Shown here: piece by piece, positions 55,740 to 64,000 of the stretch
How the letters are laid out: every line of letters starts with the position of its first letter
Numbering within the stretch: position 1 is the first letter of the stretch
Source of the DNA: Crambe crambe
Taxonomy: Eukaryota; Porifera; Demospongiae; Poecilosclerida; Crambeidae
Reading direction: 5' to 3'
Length of the DNA: 64,000 nt
Assembly (NCBI GenBank): GCA_963924555.1
Contig: OZ004582.1
Coordinates: 2,480,001 to 2,544,000 of the forward strand
The notes under the pieces: model-generated
The model's input: only the letters and a program-made list of their open reading frames with translations
Database searches by the model: none
Told to the model about the DNA's origin: nothing
Position numbers and translations under genes: made by a program

Positions 55740-56791
55740 CAGAATAACCCTAAGGACCCTTTCTATTTTCCATTCCCCATATGATGAGAGTAGAGAACCA
55801 GATAAACTGGATATGCTTGTCTTTCAAGTGGATAAACTCTATAGTATGTTGCTTTCCCTCGATATTTGTAGCAATCAAGTTTTGGAAGCACTGTGTGTTA
55901 GTGCATGCCTACTTCAAGAACTAAATGAAAGTTCACAGAACATGGGAATTGAGTTCAGCTATACACCCCAAGTAATTATTTTAGATGGAGACTTGTCATC
56001 CATGGAGAAGTGGATGGATATTCAAGGATGATCATGTTCCTCCATTGCTCAAATACCAATGAAGCTGCTGTGGTATTGCATCTTTTCAGAGAAGCAGTTG
56101 ATATGTATCGATAAAGGAGGTGAAAATGCAGATATTGCAATGTTTCTTTTGATACATCCACTGCGTGGGCCTGGACGTAGTACGGTTATTGCAGGGAAAA
56201 GTGTTCATAACCAAAGAATTGAAAGGATGTGGAGGGATGTATTCCAAGGAGTGCTTAGTTTTTATCGTGAATTGTTTTACCATATGGAAGCATTAGGCAT
56301 GTTAGATGCTGATAATGACTTGCATCTCTTTTGTCTCCACTTTGTCTTTATTCCAAGGATCAACAGACACTTGATAACTTGGAGAGAAGCATGGGCAAAA
56401 CACCCAATGCGGTCAGAACATAACTTCTCTCCAGAACAGCTATGGATAAGTGGTCTACAAAGAATAGCACATTCTGATAGCCTCATTGCTAATGAAATAT
56501 TTGAAATTGTTAATGAGGTAAGTTGCATTTTACTAGCTACTTGTGGTTAATCACCCACGAGCAATAATTTGTATACAAGGATGAAGTGGAATATTTCGGC
56601 ATTGATTGGGAAGGACCTGTCAATATTGACGTTGATGAGAGGGAGGTAATAATAGCATGCCCTTTAACTGAAGTAGACTTGGAGGAACTACGATCAACTA
56701 TCCAACCTTTATCTCAAAGTAATGAGTATGAAATAGATATTTATGAAAGGACTGTAGAATTTGTGGTACAGAAATTTGATCCAGATGCTTG
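55740..56791 (+). pseudogene. Integrase-core (rve-like) transposase fragment
   Basis: 55760-56031 encodes a helical N-terminal region (FQVDKLYSMLLSLDICSNQV, then ALCVSACLLQELNES) ending in a stop at 56029. 56059-56550 carries the core: CIDKGGENADIAMFLL with the second acidic residue, then GRSTVIAGKSVHNQRIERMW with the catalytic Glu, FCLHFVFIPRINRHL and SEHNFSPEQLWISG. An exon at 56581-56791 (donor GAG/GTAAGT at 56519) ends with an acidic tail. The first catalytic Asp is missing, lost with the segment around 56030-56060. This resembles the integrase-core family seen in anthozoan and sponge genomes. Defective. Confidence 0.6.
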
Positions 56792-56879
56792 ATCCTATTA
56801 TATTTTATAACTGACAATAAAAATCATATCTAGCTAATACCTAGCTGATATTTAAAGAAATGAAGTTTATAATGTCTTA

Positions 56880-58440
56880 AACAGATCCAAAAAACCCTTG
56901 AGACCCAAGGATTGCAAAATTCATTGGTTGGGAAATTTAAGGGTAACTTGAGAGTTAAGGAGCATGTTGAAACAGTAGGAAGGATAATACAGGTCAGGGA
57001 GACGATGGTTCTCCTAACCTGAAAGATGTGATGGTTTTGAATCGGTTCCACCTTTAGGGTTCGGTGATGCTCAGCCAAGTATACAGTTTGTGCCTCCAGA
57101 TGGTGAAAATAATATATGATAGGGGTAGCTAAGTAATTATCAAACGTGCAGTAGACTTTAAATACCGAAGATAACGAATCCACATCATCATTATTACCTC
57201 CTCCTTATCTCTACTATTACTGCCCCTAGCAGAAAAGTCTGGAATGAACAGATCTTGTATGTAATCAGATGTTATCTTGCATTCAGGAGGTTGAAAAGCT
57301 TTCTTTAATAAACTAGGAAATGAACTCATGAGTGAATCGAACTTCATTAAAGAAAGTCCACGGCGTAGCTGCTCTAGTTCTGCTAGACTAACTAGCACAG
57401 AATAATGTAAATACATGGCTCTAATAACACTCTGTTTTTCTGAAAATGTAATATGAGCTTTGGAAATGCCACAGGTAAAACGAAAATCATACTCGTCACT
57501 AAACAACAAACTCTGAAACTTCTCTTCATCACTGTCTTCAAGCTAATAAAAAACAACAACAACAACATAATCTGATTCCCATATATTTGGGTTTACTGCT
57601 GACATACCTCCAAATAGGTAGTCTACAATAACAGGGGAAAAGAAAATAGGACCAGGGCCACCATGTAATATAAAGTTCATCCTAGAGTGGAGAGAGAGAG
57701 TGAGAGAGAGAGAGTTATAATAACATGCAGCTTAGCATCCTAACCTGAAAAGCATTTGCATTATGTCTTAAAATTCTCCGATCTGGTGGACCATCTAAAA
57801 GGGAACCACTGTTCGCAATGGCACCCATCAAAAGCATAAAAAATTCTCTTTTTGGCCCTCCTTGATCTACAGCAGGGTCGCCCAGAAAAGTAACACGAAA
57901 ATGCTTGCTCTCATCAAAGCCAAAACGAATATCTTCTAGAGTATCCTCCAAAATCACTCCTTCAAGAGTCAATTCATCACTATAATAATTAAACGGTAGT
58001 CACAGAAAAATATTAAGCTGAATATTATACCTTGATATCTCATCACTCTTGACAACTGATTGTTCGATAATATTCTGCACTGTAGGATCCTTCAGCCATT
58101 CATCATCATCATCAATGAGGTTAACAAAAGAGCTATGCACAGCACAAAAATAATTTCAGATCGACCCCGTAAGTTTCAGACCGACCTCCGTAAATTTTAG
58201 ACCGACCTCCAGATCGACCTCCGTAAGTTTCAGATCGACCTCCGTATGTTTCAGATCGCTAGCATAATTTTGACACTAATAACGCTCCAGCCATTGGAAT
58301 GTGATACTGGTGAGAGGATGATTAATAAATGCTTTTCCATCAACATAATCCCTCAACACTGAATTCTCAGTTAGTGACCTCAGACATCACACTCTTAGTC
58401 TGTAAGAGTCGCTCTAAAGTGGTATATATTTGACCTCATG
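56880..58440 (-). pseudogene. HECT-type E3 ubiquitin ligase fragment
   Basis: Minus-strand exons: about 58410-58270 (LTENSVLRDYVDGKAFINHP); 57972-57740 (ILEDTLEDIRFGFDESKHF, VTFLGDPAVDQGGPKREFF, a HECT N-lobe hallmark); 57509-57180 (CGISKAHITFSEKQS); then the C-lobe near 57000-56880 (ILPTVSTCSLTLKLPLNFP, whose STC holds the catalytic-type Cys). The last residues (GSQGFFGSV then stop at 56878-56880) lie in a frame one base off, so the end is frameshifted or there is a sequence error. The Gly-rich PAVDQGGPKREFF and STCSLTL motifs give the family; it passes ubiquitin to substrates. The N-terminal targeting region is not visible. It may be a host gene or a multi-copy captured gene. Confidence 0.6.
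58157..58258. repeat. Short tandem repeat in a HECT-gene intron
   Basis: About five units of roughly 20-22 bases: CGACCTCCGTAAGTTTCAGAT with variants. Each unit contains GTAAGT and TTTCAG, which resemble splice donor and acceptor. It lies between two HECT-gene coding pieces. Confidence 0.75.
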
Positions 58441-59074
58441 CTTCACTTCCACACATCGTCTTTTCTTTCCACTACCTTCATCTTTTGTTCTGAACCCAAT
58501 ACAACAGTTTTGGGCTTCTGAAATAGTGAAATACATAATATTCTACACTTTACACAGAGAAACTTCCTTACCACCATCAGAAATCACTTTGACTGCTTCA
58601 ATTTTTAAGGCTGCCCATACTTTCCATCACATCTGAAGAGAGGCTCGAGGGAGGCAATAGCTTCATCTGTCACACTCTTTTCTCTCAGTTGCATCTTGAC
58701 TGCAATATTTATATCTAATAGATACTTTTGAAAGCATGATGACTCTACTGTACGGTAATCCCCCAAGTGAGGTTAAAGGTTGTGTTACAAATAAATTCAA
58801 TCTTGTAAAAATTTGAAACTTGAGTAGATAATGCATACCTTATCCAATTGATACCAATACTGAAGCAAATGAGCTATTATAATACAAGTTGTATGCCATT
58901 AGCTGCTGGTGATGCTCAGCAAGGGATTAAGTATATTTTTAAAGCTGGATCTTCTTGCTGCATTCTTAAAGAATCTGTGCTTTCCTTCAAACCTCATAGA
59001 CCACAAGTAGACTAGAGGGCCAGAATAGGCTAATAGCATTACGAGATATCGAGAGTTTCAGGTAACTCAGCGCT
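58441..59074. other. No supported gene
   Basis: AT-rich sequence, possibly intron or upstream exons of the HECT fragment. I cannot identify coding motifs. Confidence 0.3.
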
Positions 59075-59690
59075 TTATCGAATCGTTCCAATTTCGAGAG
59101 TCTGGGCTGACCCCACTTTGTTGAGTAGAATATCCCAATCTGGTTTAAAGTAAAATAAAAGCTTCGAAACATCTGCTAATATAGCATTGGCAGACTTCTT
59201 CGACTTGTAAAGTCCATGGAGGCTCATTAAAAACTTGTGGAAGTCACCCTCAGTCCCAGTGAATTTTCCAAAGTGAGTCATTCGTCCAACTTTTGCCTCG
59301 GAATCGCCCAGATGCCTGTCCACTTTTTTTGGAAAACACTGGCTGGAATTTGGGTGGAGTGGGGGGGGGGGGGGGGGGAGAGAGAGAGAGGGGGATGATG
59401 GTATGCTGAAATTAAGCTTCCTCTGCCCCTTTATCCATGGTACGTACTGGCGAGAGACGACTTTCGCACTCTTCACTAGCTCCCTCCTCCTCTTACTGTC
59501 GATTTCAGGATGGTCTCGTTGGATGTAATTTCCGAGACGTTTCTGGGGTTTTGACGTCACGTCCTCCTCTTCCTCATCGAAATGAATACCTGGATGCTTC
59601 TGGGGATGATTTAGAGGAGAGTTGACTTTCGGGGTCGCTGAAACATTAAGAATGATAAGTTGTGAGATTCGTTATGGTTACCTGGCGTCT
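59075..59690 (-). CDS. Unknown basic protein exon, likely mobile-element gene
   Basis: The frame 59560-59075 begins near a splice site and reads MTSKPQKRLGNYIQRDHP, then KRRRELVKSAKV, a Pro-rich patch from a repeat tract, and HFGKFTGTEGDFHKFLMSLH with SKKSANAILADVSKLLFYF. The last helix-rich part looks like the N-terminal DNA-binding domain of a tyrosine recombinase in some invertebrate elements; that is a guess. It is interrupted by simple sequence (poly-G and GA, 59361-59391) that reads as Ser/Pro. Acidic and basic low-complexity frames continue upstream to 60130 on the same strand. Together with the SET exon upstream it may form one gene. Confidence 0.35.
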
Positions 59691-59849
59691 TCAGATCTGT
59701 CTTCATAGTCCTCGTCCCCAAAAAGGGACCAACTCCCAGGGCTTGGTGGTTGAACAGAGAGTACTATTAGAACAGTATAACTTACAGGTCTCCAACGTTG
59801 CTGTGATGACGGTCCTGAATCTACGCTGGTGTTACTTGACAGAGTCTGC

Positions 59850-60130
59850 AGGTATGTCAAAAGTATAATAAGACTACTTCTTACTCTTCTTGTCTCTCTT
59901 GCCTTCTTTCCCTCTTCCCTCTCTTCTTTACATTCATCCAACTCAAGCACTCCCCCCTCCTGCTTGCTATCATTGCTGTGCTACTTGTCCTCCTTGATAT
60001 CTTTGCCATGCTCCTCCTTGCCATCATTGTCCTCCTTGCTATTGTTGTCACGCTCCTCGTCATCGTTGTCATGCCCTTCCTCCTCTTCCTGCTATCGTCT
60101 TCCTCCTCTTGGCTATCGCTGTTGGAGGAT
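59850..60130 (-). repeat. Purine-rich low-complexity tract
   Basis: Repeats of AGGAGG, GAGGAC and GATGACGA type. On the minus strand one frame is very acidic (EEEEGHDNDDEERDNNSKED) with a single stop near 59990, another is basic. It may encode an acidic linker between the SET exon and the downstream exon. Confidence 0.5.
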
Positions 60131-60471
60131 CAAAACACACAAGGATCTCCTTACTCGGTGCATATTGACTACTGAATGACACCCTGTTGGGTGTCAACCG
60201 GTAGTCTTGGAATCTGTTTCAGAGTCGTATTGAAGATGATGATTGTTAATTGGAATAATTGTGTGTTTGTATTTTCATACTGTGGAATTGGCCAGCATAG
60301 AGATCGCTGTCCCTGCCTCAATTGCTTTCAAGCTCACTACCCCCCATACACCATCTACTTGTAGTGGCCTGAAGGTCTGCCTCAGCAGCTCTGGTGGTGA
60401 GCCTGATATATCTGAATACGTAGCATAATTAATTAATCACACACATCATTATAGGGAGCGTTTTGGTTTGC

Positions 60472-60696
60472 TTACCTTCCCTTGCTCTTAAAGCACATTG
60501 TGGCATCCACACAGTGGTATTGGCTTACTGGCGCTGACAGCCAAACTGTAATGATATGCCCCTTGAGCCTGTACTCCTCCTTGTGTCTGCTCTTTTCAGA
60601 GGCAGGGTACAGTAGCCCCTTGTACTCACAGAGATACTTGCCAGGTGAAACATCCCTTGTGGCAAATAGGCACTCCACCTCCCCTTCCTTTACCAC
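60472..60696 (-). pseudogene. SET-domain exon, SET8/KMT5A-like
   Basis: The frame contains LFATRDVSPGKYLCEYKGLL, then a helix EKSRHKEEYRLKG and HCVDATMCFKSKG. In SET8-type methyltransferases the corresponding parts are the G-x-G-loop region followed by a beta strand with EYxG, and the YCVDAT motif before the NHS motif. The Gly-x-Gly of the cofactor site reads as Val-Glu-Cys, which may weaken SAM binding. The NHS/catalytic Tyr part would be on a further exon that I cannot place. The donor after KSKG is GTAAGC. It could be a host histone methyltransferase remnant or a domain carried by a transposon. Confidence 0.5.
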
Positions 60697-60939
60697 ACTG
60701 ACTGAACTGGGAATCCCACCAGTGAGCCCACAGATGACTTGTTAAACCTAAGAGGGGGACTTCTGAACTAGTAACTAGGTTACCTGCCAAACACTTACTC
60801 GTCACTGGTGTGTGAAGTCCTTCATTGGCAGACGGCAGGGTTACGTACTTCCTTACTTATACTTCGAGAAGATTAGTATGAAGTCATTTCTAAATTTCGA
60901 TTTCTACATAATCGCGCGCGTGTATAATTATGCGGCTAC

Positions 60940-62230
60940 GTTGTTGTGGTGGCGTGGCTACATACACTTCTATAGGGTGGCTCTAACGGCTACATGTGTA
61001 ACACAAAATCACTCGATTCCAGCTCATACATGCAGCCTCAACTGTAGCCACCAAAAACTACTCAGCCTACATTTTTATCTATCCTACCCCATAACCAAAG
61101 TTGTAGCCACAACTGTAGCCACAACTTTAGTCAGTTGTAATTCATTGATTATGAATGGTCATACATGGCTATTGATGGTTATACGTGGTCATTCGTGATA
61201 CGTGGTTGTTGACAAGTGGTTATTGAAATGGCTAGGAGTGTGGCTACGAGTATGGCCACACGTTAGAGATTTTGCTACAGGTTGTGTCTACTATGGCTCT
61301 GGACGCGGAAGAATAGCAAACACCTCCAAATTGTGGCCAAGTGGCTACAAGTAGCTACAGAGTGGCTGCATATTTTGTTGGTTTAATTTCGCTTTTAAGG
61401 GTGTGAGAGACTTGTGTGATATAACTGTGACGGGGTTGATCCTAATGGACCACAGTGGCCACCAGTGGCTACAAGTTACTACTGGGAAAATGTACACTTT
61501 TTCCTCCTCTTCGCACTCTTTGACTCTACTTGACCCTCAGGGTCCTGGATAAATGGTGAGAGGGGGGGTGTGAAAACCGAGTTTTGGTAGAACACAGAGA
61601 CTTGGAATGCTTGGACGCAAAGGACCCTGGGGCTTTGCTTTTTTCGACTCTTTCATAGTTCTTTGGAAGTCTGTGACTGTGAATTGTCTTTTACATTCTT
61701 GGACGAAATGATTAAAGGTTGATTTGATTGCATACCAGATTCGAAGCATTGGAAGATAGTCGTTTGGATGCAGTAGCCGTTTGAAGAAAGGGGGTGTGGC
61801 TGCTCAAATTGCAGTAAAGAGAAGAGAATAAGGGCTCAAATCCTGTATGCAAGTTAGTATCAGGTGGGAGGTCTTACATGTGAAACTGGAAGCCTTAATC
61901 TCTTGATACTTTGTGGGAATTGGGATGTGGCTGCAGGAATGGCTACATGTGGCCACAATGTGGCTTCAGAAAAAGTTGCTGGGGATGATGAATTCACTGG
62001 ATCAATGTACTTGACAAGTTTTGTGATCAATTATGTGGAGCGTGGCCCAGTGGCTACGAGTGAGGGTTGGTTTAATTTGTGGCATTTTAACTGATCTTGT
62101 TGTTAATATGTGGTTATGTGATTTATACATGGTTACATAGTTATCGATGGTCATACATGGTTGTTAATGGTTATACATGGATATATGGTTACTGATTATT
62201 AATTGCACTGAGCTAGCTAACAGTCTGTGT
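60940..62230. repeat. Clustered GTGGCTAC and TGGTTATACA motifs
   Basis: Between 60940 and 61490 there are more than ten GTGGCTAC/GTAGCCAC-type octamers in both orientations, and a second cluster follows at 61925-62070. TGGTTATACATGG-like motifs cluster at 61140-61225 and 62095-62190. The stretch between, about 61500-61900, lacks them. This symmetrical arrangement is like the subterminal binding sites of a DNA transposon, but no inverted ends were found. No gene is supported within. Confidence 0.55.
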
Positions 62231-62313
62231 ATGCACAAGGTAAAGCAGAGCAACTAAGGTGGGGCTCACTTTGTTCGCCAGCTGGCTAATAACTTAATTA
62301 GAAAGTTTTAAAG

Positions 62314-62616
62314 TTAACATTTACTGTGGACCGGACAGGAGGATCCTGAACTAGTGTGCAGGGTCTGTGCATAGAGACAGGACCGGACAGGAGGTTTCTG
62401 GACTGTCGGGATCCTCCGGATAGTGTGCAGGGCCTGTGCATAGAGACAGAACCGGACAGGAGGATCCTGGACTGTCAGGATCCTCTGGATAGTGCACTGG
62501 GCCTGTATAATTCCCCAGAGGCCATCCTTGATTAAGGCCATCTTGCATTGTATCTTCCATGTGGAGTAATTAGAGTTGTTCAACGGAACCACAACTACAC
62601 TCTTGGATTCTGCCAT
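62314..62616 (-). pseudogene. Copia-type gag N-terminus, truncated
   Basis: ATG at 62616 begins MAESKSVVVVPLNNSNYSTW followed by KIQCKMALIKDGLWGI, the opening of Copia-type gag proteins (NYxxWK...M...L). After about 40 residues it runs into a 69-base tandem repeat (62330-62510) and loses the family pattern. The primer-binding site and an LTR start lie upstream in the right places. Gag is followed by no pol in this window, so the element is truncated. Confidence 0.7.
62330..62515. repeat. 69-base tandem repeat, about three copies
   Basis: Units share ACCGGACAGGAGG, ATCCTCYGGATAGTG and GGCCTGTGCATAGAGACAG. The first copy is shorter. It truncates the Copia gag frame. Confidence 0.8.
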
Positions 62617-62677
62617 TTCTTGATTTCTTTATGTACAGCAGAGTTAACTAGCTAGAATGTAGACTGTTAGATCACTA

Positions 62678-62693
62678 CTCTGGGCCCATAACC
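62678..62693 (-). promoter_or_regulatory. Copia primer-binding site, internal tRNA-Met type
   Basis: On the minus strand GGTTATGGGCCCAGAG is complementary to the anticodon-arm region of initiator tRNA-Met. Copia-type elements use a tRNA half that ends there. It directly follows the presumed LTR end (plus strand TGTTAG at 62694). Confidence 0.65.
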
Positions 62694-64000
62694 TGTTAGT
62701 TTTCAAGAATGATAAATCAAGAGCTATACAAAACTAAACTAAAGCCAGATGATACAACTAATATTTTATTCCAGAAGCTTCTAGAAAACAGTGCATGAAT
62801 TTACAGGTGCATGATTGTGGTTGCATGGTGGTTTGACAAGTGTTTTGTTGAGAGTGCATGTTCACCAACATTGAGGAATGATTGTGATCCCAGGAAAGGT
62901 TTAGTGGTGACACTATTGTATATTCTTAAAGTAAAATTTGAATTGCACTTGGTCTTTTTATTCCTCTCCTGCCTTTTCAGTGTTCTTTTCTCTTGTGTTG
63001 ATAATGCCTAGAGATGATCCTCTTACCTTTATACTGAGTACCCTTACCTTTTACACTGAGTACCCCGTGTTATTCTATAGGTTGTCTTGTTTCATTCTTG
63101 AAAATCAGTAATCCACTTTGTTGTAAGGGAGAATTAATCCAGAAAGTACTAGTTCTTTGATTCATATATATTAGTTTTAACCAGCAGATACTCGCGTAAG
63201 CTAGCTAACTTACTCGAGGATCAGTAGCACCTGGTAGCCATTGTTGTTGCTCTATCGCGCGCACTACATTCCTTGTGGTGAATGGCAGCTCCTTGGTAAG
63301 GAATTGATCTTTATAAAAAGCACCATCATAAATCTCAGATAATTAGCTAGCTGCTGGTGTTTGAAATTTTGAAATTGGTCAAGAATTGAGCAAGTTATCG
63401 CGGATATAAGAAGGTCAAGGTGAACGCGGATAGACTTTAGGTGGCTAAACAAGACTTTGAACTAATGAACATGCTTTCTGAGATTCATGTATCATATTAC
63501 TGTGCAAACCTCAGATACAACCCCAACAATATTAGCCCTGTTTGAGCCTTTTATCTTCATCTTTCTTTATATCATTTTTTAATATAATAAAATTCTTGTG
63601 GTTGGGGTGAAAGGTCACTTGGAACATGAGCTTGCAGTTTTTGAGGTTTGAAAGTGATTGAGTTAGTTTTTAAGGCCTAGTTTGTGAAATAGTTATTGTT
63701 CTTTGAGTTGCTGCTTAAATAGAGTTTTTTAAACTTTGTTTTAGAGTTGTTTGGCTTTGAGTTAGTTGCTAGTCCTTCATGGCTGAGGTGAGTTATTTTT
63801 TCAGTGTAGATTGTAAAGTTTTAACTAATTAATATAGGGATGTAGTTTTATGTTGAAGAAGTGTGGTCCACGTGAAGAAGATACACTCTCTGTGGTAATG
63901 GTAATTAATTATGCATACATTAGGAATCGTCAGTTTCTCAGAGGAAGACTGCTTTACATTCTATAGAGAATTCCCTCTGAAAGGTAATTTTTTTATTCAG
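62694..64000. other. Presumed Copia LTR start and unassigned sequence
   Basis: The LTR begins at 62694 (TGTTAG on the plus strand, CTAACA end on the minus strand); its other end was not found. TTACCTTT-ACACTGAGTACCC is repeated at 63025-63064. No gene is supported; 63838-64000 has no recognisable feature. Confidence 0.35.

Noticed and set aside
62678-62693. tRNA-like sequence
   Set aside because: Only the anticodon-arm part of tRNA-Met is present, in the position of a retroelement primer site, so it is not a tRNA gene.
63080-63290. Possible extra MULE N-terminal fragment resembling 4985-5030
   Set aside because: Only a short stretch (GTTGTCTTG, AAAATCA-AATCCA) is alike and translated similarity is weak; it could be chance.

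Overview
The window looks like a metazoan genome, most likely a demosponge. It is AT-rich, full of TAGCTAGC-type simple sequence, has short GT-AG introns, and its protein fragments belong to transposon families that I associate with sponges and cnidarians. A species such as Amphimedon queenslandica would fit, but this is inference. I see no prokaryotic operon, no rRNA or tRNA gene, no CRISPR array and no complete host gene. Almost the whole window is transposable-element DNA, much of it nested.

Layout. 1-2.9 kb: unassigned repeats and a degenerate minisatellite. 2.9-12.5 kb: a MULE-type DNA transposon (9-bp target duplication, ~48-bp inverted ends) with a broken SWIM-finger transposase and a ubiquitin-protease-like cysteine-box fragment. 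A second, two-gene DNA transposon (5851-10786, 91-bp inverted ends, 9-bp duplication) is inserted in it. 13.9-23.2 kb: a second nest. A DDE transposon with an 8-bp duplication (13891-23195) has its transposase cut by a 5.7-kb element (15887-21616). That inner element has identical 101-bp inverted ends, a 9-bp duplication, an intact 13-exon transposase gene and a convergent RecQ-like helicase; it resembles the AcademH lineage. 24.9-29.5 kb: a complete Gypsy-type LTR retrotransposon on the minus strand with two identical 170-bp LTRs. 31.8-33.8 kb: an intact Tc1/IS630-like transposase gene with a convergent partner ORF.

34.8-45.6 kb is a graveyard of fragments: a Gypsy remnant with deletions, DDE, DIRS-like and MULE pieces, a KDZ-like cysteine-cluster gene, a DUF3987-like gene and a hAT transposase. 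A PGAM5-like phosphatase exon and a ~95-bp satellite are mixed in. 45.7-52.2 kb holds non-autonomous elements, a foldback repeat, a hAT C-terminus, a SAM-domain gene fragment and a 45-bp VNTR. 52.7-56.8 kb is a mosaic of MULE, DUF7869-like and integrase-core transposase pieces. 56.9-60.7 kb carries a HECT ubiquitin-ligase fragment and a SET-domain fragment on the minus strand. 60.9-64 kb holds clusters of GTGGCTAC-type motifs and the 5' end of a Copia-type element with a primer-binding site matching the internal (half-tRNA) region of initiator tRNA-Met.

The genes work as mobile-element gene sets, not as pathways. Three DNA transposons share one layout: transposase and accessory gene facing each other tail to tail. 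The youngest insertions, judged by identical ends and perfect duplications, are the helicase-bearing element and the Gypsy element.
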